Shown: positions 18,253-27,262, counted from the stretch's first letter. The stretch is 64,000 nucleotides of DNA from an uncultured Muribaculaceae bacterium (GCA_910578075.1 CAJTPK010000008.1:55688-119687); one strand, 5' to 3'. Translations and numbers: made by a program. Notes: a model not told the origin generated them from the sequence alone.

Positions 18253-18298
18253 CTTTAAGCCGTCATTTTAGTTTCGTAAATTAGTTTAAACAACTTAA

Positions 18299-20773
18299 AT
18301 GAGTAATTACAACGGTTTGAATGACAATATAGAGAATAACGGTTTCGATGCTCGCTCTGCAAAACGAATAAAGCGAAACCAGAGAATAGTAAAATGGCTA
18401 TGGGCTTCTTTCCTTAGTCTTGGAGCATTCATATTTCTTTTTCTCCTGCTTGTATATAATGGTGTGATAGGCTACATGCCGCCTATCGAGGAATTGGAAG
18501 ACCCTCATGACAAGCTCGCATCTCTTGTATTCGCGTCGGATGGCACAACGGAATTGGGGAGGTATTATTTCGGTGCCGGCAATCGTGTATATACTGATTA
18601 TGACGCAGTCTCTCCCCACGTCATAAACGCCTTGATAGCTACAGAGGACGTGCGATTCAAAGAGCATTCAGGAATCGACTTCAAAGCTCTCGGTCGAACT
18701 ATGGTGAAGACCGTAATCATGGGTGACAAATCTGCCGGAGGAGCTTCGACGATAACACAGCAGCTTGCAAAACAGTTGTATTCACAGCCTACAGGCAACA
18801 TACTGAAACGAGCAATCCAGAAACCCATCGAATGGATGATAGCGGTGAAACTGGAGCGTTTTTATACCAAAGACGAGATCATCAACATGTATCTCAACCG
18901 CTTTGACTTTCTTAATAATGCAGTCGGCATTAAGACCGCAGCCAATGTATATTTCGGCAAGGAGCCTGGAGACCTCAAGGCTGAGGAGGCAGCGTTGCTT
19001 GTGGGAATGTTGAAGAACCCGAGCTATTACAATCCCCTTAGGCATGAGGAGCGCGCCAGAAACAGACGCAACACGGTTATCGACCAGATGGTGAAAGCAG
19101 AGTTTATCTCTGCCGCGGAAGGTGATTCGCTGAAAGCGTTGCCCCTTACTCTCGATTATCACAAGGTTGACCACAAGGAGGGAGGGGCACCCTATCTTCG
19201 CGAGGAGATAAGAAGACTCATGACTGCCAAAAAGCCGGAACGCCCACAACGCTCAGATTATAAATCTCGCGTGGCGTACACTCTCGCCATGGGTAACTAT
19301 AACACGGACTCGACGCAATGGGAAGAGAATCCTCTTTATGGATGGATACTCAAACATCCGAAACCCGACGGAAGCTATTATGATCTCTATACCGACGGAC
19401 TCAGGATATACACCACAATTGACACCCGAATGCAACGTTATGCCGAAGATGCGGTGTATCAACATCTCGGTGGTTACCTGCAGCCGGCTTTCGAAAGCGA
19501 GAAAAGAGGACAACGCACGGGGCCTTACACCACTAACGCTTCCGAACTAAGTCATGACGGCGTGATGAAGCTCATACGCAACGCTGTCAAACAAACGGAG
19601 CGTTACCGCAACATGAAAAAAGCCGGTCTTTCTGAAGACGAGATTGACAAGGCTTTCCATACTCCTTATGAAATGGATGTGTTCGCATACGTGAAAGAAA
19701 CACGCAATGAGAATGGCAGACAGGTTAGTAAAATTGTTCCTGGATCAAAGACAGTCACAATGTCACCCTACGATTCTCTCCTATATATGAAAACCATTTT
19801 GCGTACCGGACTCATGAGCATGGATCCTGTCAACGGTTATGTAAAAGCATATGTGGGTGGTCCTGACTTTACTCACTTCCAGTATGATATGGTAAGCCGT
19901 GGTAAACGCCAGATCGGTTCAACGGCAAAACCATTCCTTTACACACTTGCCATGGAGCAGGATTTCACTCCATGCTCTATGTTCTCAAATACACAACCTG
20001 TATTCGGCAACTGGGCTCCGAGAAATTCAAGCCATGCCCGTGTCGGAGAGATGGTAGACCTGAGATGGGCGCTTACAAACTCAAACAACTGGATTTCCGC
20101 TCGACTTGTCAACGAGCTGACCCCCGTCAGCCTTGCAAACAAGATGCGTATGTTCGGAATCACCGGATATATCGATCCTACCCTTCCGCTATGTCTCGGC
20201 ACAGTTGATGTGCCTGTCGGCCACATGGTGGCTGCATACACTGCATTTGCAAATAACGGCATACGCGTTGATCCGGTGTTCGTGACAAGAATTGAGGATA
20301 ATCAAGGAAACCTTATTTATTCAGCTGTGCCGCATCGCACTGAAGTCACCTCTGAAGACGCATATTATAAGATACTCTCAATACTTCTGAATGTGGTTGA
20401 CAGCGGAACAGGAGCAAGCCTTCGCTCCCGCTACAACATCACAGCGGAGATGGGTGGCAAAACCGGTACTACCAACTCAAACTCTGACTCCTGGTTCATG
20501 GGATTCACCCCAGAGCTCGTGACAGGCGTATGGGTCGGTGGTGAGGAACGCTACATCCATTTCAACTCGATGGCATTCGGCCAAGGAGCACGCGCAGCGT
20601 TGCCTATCTACGGTCTCTACATGCAGAAAGTTTATGCTGATTCAAAACTTCCTTACAGGCAGGATGCGAAATTTAAATTCCCCGATAATTACAATGCCTG
20701 CGAAGGTGAGATAATCACATATTCAGGCAATGAAACTGTGGAAGAAGAGGCTGTTGAAGGTATTTTTGAATGA
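18299..20773 (+). CDS. Class A penicillin-binding protein (PBP1A type)
   Basis: An 824-residue bifunctional peptidoglycan synthase. A cytoplasmic basic N-terminus is followed by one membrane segment (about residues 32-55). The glycosyltransferase (GT51) domain has the catalytic motif ATEDVRFKEHSG and GGASTITQQLAKQL. The transpeptidase domain has the serine motif STAK (in QIGSTAKPFLY), the SxN motif in TNSNNW, and KTG in GGKTGTTNS. It polymerises lipid II and cross-links the stem peptides on the periplasmic side. The C-terminus is short and acidic with no extra domain. Start ATG 18299. Confidence 0.95.
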   Translation: MSNYNGLNDNIENNGFDARSAKRIKRNQRIVKWLWASFLSLGAFIFLFLLLVYNGVIGYMPPIEELEDPHDKLASLVFASDGTTELGRYYFGAGNRVYTDYDAVSPHVINALIATEDVRFKEHSGIDFKALGRTMVKTVIMGDKSAGGASTITQQLAKQLYSQPTGNILKRAIQKPIEWMIAVKLERFYTKDEIINMYLNRFDFLNNAVGIKTAANVYFGKEPGDLKAEEAALLVGMLKNPSYYNPLRHEERARNRRNTVIDQMVKAEFISAAEGDSLKALPLTLDYHKVDHKEGGAPYLREEIRRLMTAKKPERPQRSDYKSRVAYTLAMGNYNTDSTQWEENPLYGWILKHPKPDGSYYDLYTDGLRIYTTIDTRMQRYAEDAVYQHLGGYLQPAFESEKRGQRTGPYTTNASELSHDGVMKLIRNAVKQTERYRNMKKAGLSEDEIDKAFHTPYEMDVFAYVKETRNENGRQVSKIVPGSKTVTMSPYDSLLYMKTILRTGLMSMDPVNGYVKAYVGGPDFTHFQYDMVSRGKRQIGSTAKPFLYTLAMEQDFTPCSMFSNTQPVFGNWAPRNSSHARVGEMVDLRWALTNSNNWISARLVNELTPVSLANKMRMFGITGYIDPTLPLCLGTVDVPVGHMVAAYTAFANNGIRVDPVFVTRIEDNQGNLIYSAVPHRTEVTSEDAYYKILSILLNVVDSGTGASLRSRYNITAEMGGKTGTTNSNSDSWFMGFTPELVTGVWVGGEERYIHFNSMAFGQGARAALPIYGLYMQKVYADSKLPYRQDAKFKFPDNYNACEGEIITYSGNETVEEEAVEGIFE

Positions 20774-20797
20774 AATACAGAAAAATTTCAATAATTT

Positions 20798-20829
20798 TTT
20801 GTGCGATATGAAATTTATATCTATATTTA
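20798..20829 (+). promoter_or_regulatory. Putative promoter for the biotin-carrying decarboxylase gene
   Basis: TTTG (20798-20801), 20 bp, TATATTTA (20822-20829; 7 of 8 to TAnnTTTG). About 85 nt of leader precede ATG 20922. Confidence 0.55.
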
Positions 20830-20921
20830 CCGAAAATTAAGCTACCGATTATGGTTGCTTAAAGATATTTATTTCATTTCAACTTGAATTTGAAACCTTA
20901 ACACTAATAACAACAACACAA

Positions 20922-22823
20922 ATGGCAAAGGTATTACAGATCCGAGACCTCACTCTGCGCGACGGCCAGCAGTCGCTGTTCGCCACCCGCATGAAGCAGG
21001 AGAACGTTGACAAACTTCTTCCCCTTTATCGCGAAGCTAAATTCTATATTATGGAGGTATGGGGCGGTGCCGTTCCTGATTCCGTAATGCGTTATCTTGG
21101 CGAATCCCCATGGGATCGTCTGCGCGCCTGCTCTAAAGAGATGAAGGGTATTTCTCTTCTTTCTGCACTCTCGCGCGGTAGAAACCTCTTCGGTTATGTT
21201 CCCTACCCCGACTATGTTCTCGAGGGCTTCTATAAGAAAGCCATTGACAACGGTTTGAATGTAATGCGTATCTTCGATGCGCTCAATGATATCGACAATA
21301 TCAAGGAATCTGTCAAAATGATCAACCAGCTCGGTGGAATATCCGATACTGCAGTTTGCTACACGGTTGATCCTAAGGATGCTCCAGTTGAAGCTCCCAA
21401 GAAAAAAGGATTCTTTGCAAAACTTTTCGGCGGCAATGACGCCCCTGCCGCTCCAGAGAAGATATTCACAGATGAATATTTTGTGGAGAAAGCAAAAGAG
21501 ATGGAAGCTCTCGGTGCGAAGATGGTCACTCTTAAAGACATGGCCGGTCTCGTGAATCCTTCCAGAATTTTCACTCTTATGCCAAAACTGAAACAGTCGC
21601 TCAAAGTGCCTGTTGATTTCCACACACACTGCACTCCAGGTTACGGTCTTGCCGCTGTGCTTACTGCAATTATTAAAGGTGTAGATATCGTCGATACCAA
21701 CATATGGTGGTTCGGAGGAGGTTCTGCGGCACCCGCAATCGAGCTTGTATGGATTTTCTGCCAGAAACTCGGAATTGAGATGGCTGTGAATATGGACGCT
21801 GTCGCTAAAATCCGTAAGGAACTCGTCGGTGCGCGCAAGGCTCTTGCTGACTTTGACCTCAACAAGGACAAATGGCCAAACGATTTCGATGAGTATTATG
21901 CAAAAATGCCGAAAGAAATTGATGCAGAATTCGATCGCGCAATCGCAGCAGCTAACGAGAACCGCGAGGAAGAGCTCCTCGATGCTTGCCATAAGATTGA
22001 GGCTTACTTCGGATTCCCCAAACCCAACGAGCTCGTCAAGAATGCAGAGGTTCCCGGTGGTATGTATTCCAACATGGTTGCTAACCTCCGTGCCCTCAAG
22101 GCTGAGGATGTTCTCGATGAGGCTATGGCTCTCATCCCGAAAGTGCGCCGCGATGCAGGTCTTGTTCCGCTCGTGACTCCCACAAGCCAGATCGTAGGCT
22201 CACAGGCCGTGGCTCTCGCTCTCGACCGTCGCAAAGGGGCTCCCGACTATTCAAACAAGAACAATCAGTTCATTTCTCTCGTAAAAGGTGAATACGGTAA
22301 GACTCCGGTCGCTATCGACCCTGCATTCCGTGAGAAAATCACCGGCTCAGCTGAAGAGCGTCCTTACGATACAAGCTCTTTCCGCGAGCCTGCCAACCCA
22401 GAGTTGCCTGAATTCGGCGGCATGAAGCTTGCCCAGAATGAAGAGGAGTTCCTTCTCCTCGAACTTCTTCCCTCTGTTGCAAATACATTCCTCAAGAATA
22501 AGCGCAAAGCAGAGTTCGAGGCAAAACAGGCCGAGAAGAAAGCTGAGGAAGCACCGGCAAAAGCTGAGGCAGCTCCGGCAGCAACCGCAGCCGCAACTGA
22601 AGAGATCACCGGCAAAGTATTCCGCGCGCCCATGGGTGGAACTGTAATCGAGATTCTTGCCAAACCCGGTCAGACCGTGAAAACCGGTGATCTGCTCCTC
22701 GTTTACGAAGCAATGAAGATGGAGAACGACCTTGCTACAGACATGGAAGGCACAATCAAACGCTTCCTTGTCAACGAAGGTGACGTGATTGCTACAGACC
22801 AGCCTTTGGTAGAATTCGAATAA
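20922..22823 (+). CDS. oadA: Oxaloacetate decarboxylase alpha subunit / pyruvate carboxylase subunit B-like, biotin-carrying
   Basis: A 633-residue protein with an N-terminal carboxyltransferase domain of the HMGL-like barrel type (begins IRDLTLRDGQQSLFATRM, with metal-ligand region FHTHCTPG), a PYC_OADA conserved region in the middle, an Ala/Lys/Glu/Pro-rich linker (about 525-560) and a C-terminal biotinyl domain with EAMKMEND; the biotin lysine is about residue 599. In Na+-pumping decarboxylases this subunit moves CO2 from oxaloacetate to biotin; as subunit B of two-part pyruvate carboxylases it runs in reverse. No membrane beta/gamma subunit or biotin carboxylase lies next to it, so partners must be elsewhere. 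A Gly/Ala/Pro-rich insert near residues 150-180 looks unusual. Confidence 0.88.
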   Translation: MAKVLQIRDLTLRDGQQSLFATRMKQENVDKLLPLYREAKFYIMEVWGGAVPDSVMRYLGESPWDRLRACSKEMKGISLLSALSRGRNLFGYVPYPDYVLEGFYKKAIDNGLNVMRIFDALNDIDNIKESVKMINQLGGISDTAVCYTVDPKDAPVEAPKKKGFFAKLFGGNDAPAAPEKIFTDEYFVEKAKEMEALGAKMVTLKDMAGLVNPSRIFTLMPKLKQSLKVPVDFHTHCTPGYGLAAVLTAIIKGVDIVDTNIWWFGGGSAAPAIELVWIFCQKLGIEMAVNMDAVAKIRKELVGARKALADFDLNKDKWPNDFDEYYAKMPKEIDAEFDRAIAAANENREEELLDACHKIEAYFGFPKPNELVKNAEVPGGMYSNMVANLRALKAEDVLDEAMALIPKVRRDAGLVPLVTPTSQIVGSQAVALALDRRKGAPDYSNKNNQFISLVKGEYGKTPVAIDPAFREKITGSAEERPYDTSSFREPANPELPEFGGMKLAQNEEEFLLLELLPSVANTFLKNKRKAEFEAKQAEKKAEEAPAKAEAAPAATAAATEEITGKVFRAPMGGTVIEILAKPGQTVKTGDLLLVYEAMKMENDLATDMEGTIKRFLVNEGDVIATDQPLVEFE

Positions 22824-22849
22824 TTCAGAACCATATTAATCCGATATAC

Positions 22850-22890
22850 GTAACGGGGAAGCTTTTTCAGTTTCCCCGTTACTTTCATAT
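22850..22890 (+). terminator. Terminator after oadA
   Basis: GTAACGGGGAA (22850-22860) pairs with TTCCCCGTTAC (22872-22882), followed by TTTCATATATCTTTT. Confidence 0.85.
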
Positions 22891-22920
22891 ATCTTTTATG
22901 CATAATGAATGACACAAGGT

Positions 22921-22952
22921 TTTGGTGGTTTCAGGAAAAAGTGTTAACTTTG
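22921..22952 (+). promoter_or_regulatory. rpmE2 promoter
   Basis: TTTG (22921-22924), 20 bp, TAACTTTG (22945-22952): a full Bacteroidota promoter. The start point would be near 22959. Confidence 0.7.
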
Positions 22953-22960
22953 CAAGCCAT

Positions 22961-22983
22961 TTGACGGGATCGCGACCTGTCAA
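22961..22983 (+). promoter_or_regulatory. 5'-terminal hairpin in the rpmE2 leader
   Basis: TTGACGGG (22961-22968) pairs with CCTGTCAA (22976-22983) around a 7-nt loop, followed by GAAATTTTTAAC. It would sit at the extreme 5' end of the transcript, so it may be a stability or regulatory element rather than a terminator. No match to a named L31 leader is claimed. Confidence 0.45.
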
Positions 22984-23021
22984 GAAATTTTTAACAAATT
23001 AACTGCAGTATTTTTACTAAA

Positions 23022-23276
23022 ATGAAAAAAGACATTCATCCCAAAGAATACCGCGAGGTGGTATTTAAAGATATGTCAAACGACGAGACATTCATCACCC
23101 GTTCAACGGTTGCAACTCGTGAGACTATCGAGATCGACGGCAAGGAGTATCCTCTTGTAAAACTTGAGATCACAAGCTCCTCACACCCTTTCTTCACAGG
23201 AAAGCAGAAACTCGTCGACACTGCCGGACGTGTGGACAAATTCCGCAGCCGTTACGGCAACCGCGCAAAGAAATAA
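23022..23276 (+). CDS. rpmE2: 50S ribosomal protein L31 type B
   Basis: An 84-residue L31 of the zinc-independent (C-minus) type: it begins MKKDIHPKEYREVVFKD, has SSSHPFFTGKQ and ends in a basic FRSRYGNRAKK, with no CxxC zinc pair. It binds the large subunit at the central protuberance. Type B L31 is the standard form in Bacteroidales, so it need not be a zinc-starvation paralogue here. It has its own promoter, hairpin leader and strong terminator. Confidence 0.96.
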   Translation: MKKDIHPKEYREVVFKDMSNDETFITRSTVATRETIEIDGKEYPLVKLEITSSSHPFFTGKQKLVDTAGRVDKFRSRYGNRAKK

Positions 23277-23284
23277 TCACTTCG

Positions 23285-23335
23285 CGCATAAAAGCAAAAG
23301 GGTTCCGATTTTTCGGAACCCTTTGTTTTTATGCG
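23285..23335 (+). terminator. Terminator after rpmE2
   Basis: AAAGGGTTCCGA (23297-23308) pairs with TCGGAACCCTTT (23313-23324), followed by GTTTTT; the outer GCGCATAAAA/TTTTATGCGC flanks extend the stem to about 23 bp. Confidence 0.9.
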
Positions 23336-23522
23336 CTGATGAATAGTTGACTTGGCATATAGGTATGTTATTTGTAAAGATTATGAATTTAAATTAATGC
23401 AATATAAGGCATAAACCTAAGCCTCACTTTATTTGTTTAATTAATGAATGTTAAAGATGGCTGAGGAATGCGCCACAACCGTCAAGGCATAATTATTGAA
23501 AATTATTCAAAAACTAATTACT
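23336..23522 (+). other. Leader region of ureABC without a standard promoter
   Basis: AT-rich region. I find no TAnnTTTG octamer; the nearest are GTTATTTG (about 23368-23375) and TTTATTTG (about 23430). No clean GG-N10-GC sigma-54 site was seen either. Control of ureABC may therefore depend on an activator or another sigma factor. Confidence 0.4.
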
Positions 23523-23825
23523 ATGCATTTTACACCTAAAGAGCAAGACAAACTTACCCTGCTGATGGTCGGAATGGTCGCTGAGCGACGTCTGCAGAAG
23601 GGAATCAAGTTGAACTATCCCGAGGCGGTTGCGTATATCACAAGCTGTGCCCTCGAGGGAGCCAGAGAGGGAAAGACTGTTGAGGAAGTGATGCACGATG
23701 CATCAACCGTGCTTACAAAAGATCAGGTTATGCCCGGGGTGGCAGATATGATCACATTGCTTCAGGTAGAAGCCGTGTTTACCGATGGTTCGCGACTTGT
23801 TTCAATCCACCATCCTATCAAATAA
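23523..23825 (+). CDS. ureA: Urease subunit gamma
   Basis: A 100-residue urease gamma subunit, a structural part of the (alpha-beta-gamma) urease that splits urea to ammonia and carbamate. The family pattern is plain: MHFTPKEQDKLTLLMVGMVAERR, LNYPEAVAYI, the GKTVEEVM segment, MPGVADMI and the C-terminal HHPI. The frame opens at 23496, but ATG 23523 gives the canonical gamma N-terminus and length. It leads ureABC, 20 bp before ureB. Confidence 0.97.
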   Translation: MHFTPKEQDKLTLLMVGMVAERRLQKGIKLNYPEAVAYITSCALEGAREGKTVEEVMHDASTVLTKDQVMPGVADMITLLQVEAVFTDGSRLVSIHHPIK

Positions 23826-23845
23826 CATTATTAAAAAAATTTACT

Positions 23846-24394
23846 ATGGATCAGAATAAAAACACACCGCAGGAAACCTATTCCCAGCCTAATGGAGTGT
23901 TTCCGGGCAAACCGGATATTGCATATCCCAACACACCGGGGTTCACACCCAAAGATTATGTTCCAGTGGGTGGAGTAATTCTCGCTGATACCCCTATCGA
24001 ATACAACGAATACCGTCGCACTGCGAAGATTGTTGTAAGAAACACAGGTGACCGTCCTATCCAGGTAGGATCACATTTCCATTTCTTTGAGACAAACCGT
24101 TATCTCGAGTTTGACAGGAAGAAAGCATACGGTTGCCATCTTAATATCCCTGCTACCACAGCCGTTCGTTTTGAGCCAGGTGAGGAGAAGGAAGTTGAGG
24201 TAGTTGCATACGCCGGCAAACGCAGAGTCATCGGTTTTGATGATCTTGTTAACGGATACACCGGACTCGAGGATATGCCTACATATTATCCAAAACGCAT
24301 AGAGGCTGAACGCCGCATTGCGGAATATGGCTACAAGACTGTTTCCGAAGAGGAAGCTGAAGCAGAATATACAGAAACTGAACAAAAAAAATAA
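23846..24394 (+). CDS. ureB: Urease subunit beta with N- and C-terminal extensions
   Basis: A 182-residue urease beta subunit. The core (about residues 38-140) has GGVILADTPIEYN, RNTGDRPIQVGSHFHFFE, FDRKKAYGCHLNIPATTAVRFEPGE in separate conserved blocks and the GFDDLVNGYTG end. Typical bacterial beta chains are about 100-125 residues; here there is an extra Asn/Pro/Gln-rich N-terminus of about 37 residues and a Glu-rich C-terminus of about 40. The tails do not look like part of gamma or alpha, so this is not a subunit fusion. Ends 6 bp before ureC. Confidence 0.96.
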   Translation: MDQNKNTPQETYSQPNGVFPGKPDIAYPNTPGFTPKDYVPVGGVILADTPIEYNEYRRTAKIVVRNTGDRPIQVGSHFHFFETNRYLEFDRKKAYGCHLNIPATTAVRFEPGEEKEVEVVAYAGKRRVIGFDDLVNGYTGLEDMPTYYPKRIEAERRIAEYGYKTVSEEEAEAEYTETEQKK

Positions 24395-24400
24395 ACCGCC

Positions 24401-26119
24401 ATGGCTACTATATCAAGACAAGAAAATAATATGCTCTTCGGTCCAACCGTGGGCGATAAAATCAGACTCGGTAACACCGATCTGTATGTAGAGATAGAGA
24501 AAGACCTCCGCACTTTCGGTGATGAGGCTGTCTATGGCGGCGGAAAGACTCTCCGTGACGGCATGGGACTTGCCAACGAATGCACCTCCGGCGCCGGAAG
24601 CCTTGACCTCGTGATAACAAACGTCACTATACTTGATCCGGTTTTAGGAGTAGTAAAAGCTGACGTTGGTATCAAGGATGGAAAGATTGCCGGAATCGGA
24701 AAGGCTGGTAACCCTAATGTCATGAAAGGCGTAACACCCGAGCTGGTAACTGGTCCGTCAACCGATGCCATATCCGGTGAACACATGATTCTTACAGCCG
24801 CTGGTATCGATGGCCACGTGCATATGTGCGCTCCACAACAGGCATATGATGCGCTGTCGAACGGTATAACGACCCTCGTAGGTGGTGGTGTCGGTCCTAC
24901 TGATGGAACAAACGGAACCACTATCACCGCCGGCCCGTGGAACCTCAAACGTATGTTGCAGGCATTTGATGCGCTCCCCATCAATATCGGTCTCCTTGGT
25001 AAGGGTAATTGCTCATGCCGTGAGAATCTGGAAGACCAAATGCTCGCCGGAGCTTGCGGATTCAAGATTCACGAGGACTGGGGCGCTACTCCAGCAGCTA
25101 TCAGAAGCTGTATGTCTGTAGCTGATTTATATGATGTCCAGGTAGCGATACACACGGATACCCTCAACGAATCAGGTTATGTAGAGGATACAATCGCTGC
25201 AATTGATGGCAGAACCATACATACATACCACACTGAGGGTGCCGGTGGTGGTCACGCACCGGACCTTTTGAAAGTGGCTTCTCTTATGAATGTGCTTCCT
25301 TCATCAACCAACCCCACACTTCCTTTTGGTATCAATTCACAGGCAGAGTTGTTCGATATGATTATGGTTTGCCACAACCTTAATCCGAATATTCCTTCTG
25401 ACGTTGCATTCGCTGAAAGCCGTGTTCGTCCTGAAACGCAGGCTGCCGAGAATGTATTCCACGATCTTGGTATTCTGTCAATGGTATCTTCTGACTCTCA
25501 GGCAATGGGACGCGTCGGTGAATCATTCATGAGAACATTCCAGATGGCATCATACATGAAACAAGTTAGAGGTAAACTTCCCGAGGATTCAGATAACAAC
25601 GATAACTTCCGCGTGCTCCGATATCTCGCCAAGATTACACTTAACCCGGCAATCTGCTATGGTATCTCAGATATTCTCGGTTCAATTGAGAAAGGTAAAA
25701 TGGCAGACCTTGTGCTCTGGGAACCGGCATTCTTCGGAACCAAACCGCAGCTCGTAATCAAGGGCGGCATGATTAACTGGGCAAACATGGGAGATACAAA
25801 CGCATCTCTGACCACACCTCAGCCGAAGATTATGCGTCCTATGTATGGAGCGTATGGCGAAGCACTTGGAAAATCACGTATATCATTTGTCAGCCGCGCT
25901 TCCGTTGAAGCCGGTATCAAGGAAAGATACGGACTTCAGAGCATCGTCTACCCTGTTCATAGTGTTCGCCAGCTTACAAAAGAATGCATGATCCGCAACA
26001 CTGCGACACCGAATATCGAAGTTAATCCCGAAACATTCGAAGTTACAGTTGATGGCGTTCTTGCAACCGTTCCACCGGCAAAAAAATTGTCTCTCGCACA
26101 GCTCTACTGGTTCAGCTAA
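24401..26119 (+). CDS. ureC: Urease subunit alpha (catalytic)
   Basis: A 572-residue catalytic subunit with a dinuclear nickel site. Nickel and catalytic residues are in place: H139 and H141 (GIDGHVHMC), the lysine to be carbamylated K222 and H224 (GFKIHEDWG), H251 (AIHTDT), H277 (TYHTEG), and D365 (SSDSQAMG). The mobile flap keeps C324 and the catalytic H325 but reads FDMIMVCHNLN where most bacteria have LDMLMVCHHL, so the second His and an upstream flap His are replaced (N326, L317). It should still be active, since the essential residues are kept. The accessory genes needed for nickel loading are not here but at 56.2-59.1 kb. Confidence 0.97.
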   Translation: MATISRQENNMLFGPTVGDKIRLGNTDLYVEIEKDLRTFGDEAVYGGGKTLRDGMGLANECTSGAGSLDLVITNVTILDPVLGVVKADVGIKDGKIAGIGKAGNPNVMKGVTPELVTGPSTDAISGEHMILTAAGIDGHVHMCAPQQAYDALSNGITTLVGGGVGPTDGTNGTTITAGPWNLKRMLQAFDALPINIGLLGKGNCSCRENLEDQMLAGACGFKIHEDWGATPAAIRSCMSVADLYDVQVAIHTDTLNESGYVEDTIAAIDGRTIHTYHTEGAGGGHAPDLLKVASLMNVLPSSTNPTLPFGINSQAELFDMIMVCHNLNPNIPSDVAFAESRVRPETQAAENVFHDLGILSMVSSDSQAMGRVGESFMRTFQMASYMKQVRGKLPEDSDNNDNFRVLRYLAKITLNPAICYGISDILGSIEKGKMADLVLWEPAFFGTKPQLVIKGGMINWANMGDTNASLTTPQPKIMRPMYGAYGEALGKSRISFVSRASVEAGIKERYGLQSIVYPVHSVRQLTKECMIRNTATPNIEVNPETFEVTVDGVLATVPPAKKLSLAQLYWFS

Positions 26120-26140
26120 GTAACCTTAGGTTATAGAAAT

Positions 26141-26182
26141 AAATACCCGGTGTATTCAGAACTTTGAATACGCCGGGTATTT
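26141..26182. terminator. Bidirectional terminator between ureC and the CMD-cupin gene
   Basis: An 18-bp stem with one G-U pair (26141-26158 with 26165-26182) and a 6-nt loop. The outer AAAT/ATTT flanks give a T run in both directions. Confidence 0.85.
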
Positions 26183-26211
26183 TACGATATAATCGTAACG
26201 CAATATTGCAA

Positions 26212-27054
26212 TTACTTTATCAGATCATACTCTGCATCTGTGACAGGTTCAAGCCATTCATTAGAAGTCTCTTCCCCCGGCACACTGAAGGCAAGATGCG
26301 AAAACCAACTGTCGGCTGCTGCTCCATGCCAATGCTTCACGTTGGCAGGTATATGGATGACTGTGCCCGGGAGAATTTCAACTGCCGGCTTACCCACCTC
26401 CTGGTACCAACCACGTCCTGCCACACCGACAAGCAACTGTCCACCACCTGAAGCAGCATGATGTATGTGCCAGTTGTTGCGACAACGAGGCTCAAAGGTG
26501 ACATTGGAGAAATTGACTTGCTCAGTAGAAAGTGGCGCAAGATAACTGTTGCCAATAAAATATTTAGCATATGCTGTATTGGGGTCACCTATCGGAAAGA
26601 TACTCTCCTGCTCAAATTTCTCTTTAGCATCGGTTGCCTCTGTATTGTCTTTCCAGACATCTACTGCCTGACGGAATGCTCCCCATGCCTTAGGCCAACC
26701 GGCATAGAATGCCACTTGGGTTAGTACCTCGCATATCTCAGTTTTAGTAACACCGTTTCTCTTTGCTTCTTGCAAATGAAATCCAAGCGACTGGTCAATG
26801 ATTCCGCTCGATACAAGAGCTGTAACTGTTACTATGCTCCGGTCGCGCTTTGAAAGTTTATTTGTGCGACTCCAGACTTGCCCGAACAATATATCATCAT
26901 TAAGTTCAGCAAATTTGGGCGCGAACTCTCCGAGTTGTGCGCGTCCTGCCGTCTGGTTCGGATCTACTTCATTTGCTGTCAATTTTGTAGGATTCTGAGA
27001 ACTTGCCATAAATGTCAATCCAATTAATGCAGTTGATATAATAATTTTTTTCAT
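26212..27054 (-). CDS. Exported carboxymuconolactone decarboxylase-like/cupin fusion protein
   Basis: A 280-residue protein with a signal peptide (MKKIIISTALIGLTFMASSQ), a CMD/AhpD-like helical domain (about 30-135) and a C-terminal cupin domain (about 160-265). The CMD part has SKRDRSIVTVTALV and VAFYAGWPKAWGA; it lacks the CxxC of AhpD peroxidases. The cupin has metal-ligand candidates WHIHH and KHWHG, so a metal ion is likely bound. Similar two-domain proteins are often annotated as carboxymuconolactone decarboxylase family, but the real substrate is unknown and a periplasmic place is unusual for an aromatic-ring pathway. Start ATG 27054 was chosen for the signal peptide. Confidence 0.85.
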   Translation of the reverse strand: MKKIIISTALIGLTFMASSQNPTKLTANEVDPNQTAGRAQLGEFAPKFAELNDDILFGQVWSRTNKLSKRDRSIVTVTALVSSGIIDQSLGFHLQEAKRNGVTKTEICEVLTQVAFYAGWPKAWGAFRQAVDVWKDNTEATDAKEKFEQESIFPIGDPNTAYAKYFIGNSYLAPLSTEQVNFSNVTFEPRCRNNWHIHHAASGGGQLLVGVAGRGWYQEVGKPAVEILPGTVIHIPANVKHWHGAAADSWFSHLAFSVPGEETSNEWLEPVTDAEYDLIK

Positions 27055-27078
27055 AATGAGATTACTTTGGAGATAATG

Positions 27079-27086
27079 CAAAATTA
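27079..27086 (-). promoter_or_regulatory. Putative -7 element for CMD-cupin gene
   Basis: Minus strand TAATTTTG fits TAnnTTTG, 24 bp before ATG 27054. Confidence 0.4.
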
Positions 27087-27262
27087 CTATATAATCAGTA
27101 TGTATTTATACCATAATTTCAGATTATATAACCATTTTTCTATATTATGAACTTATTTAAGGCATCGCATAGCTATTTGAGCAAAGGCGCAGGTGTCAAG
27201 GACCTTAATTATACCGGCACCAATAATTAAATATTATTTAGTATTTTCTCATTGATTTTATG

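Noticed and set aside
20934..21992. Long minus-strand open frame (352 codons) opposite oadA
   Set aside because: Antisense shadow of a gene with complete biotin-enzyme motifs; no family features of its own.
22961..22992. Attenuator terminator in the rpmE2 leader
   Set aside because: The stem would start at the transcript's 5' end, leaving no room for a competing structure; kept as a leader hairpin only.
23336..23522. Sigma-54-type promoter before ureA
   Set aside because: GG and GC pairs near TTGGCATA and GGCATAAACC do not have the 10-bp spacing required.
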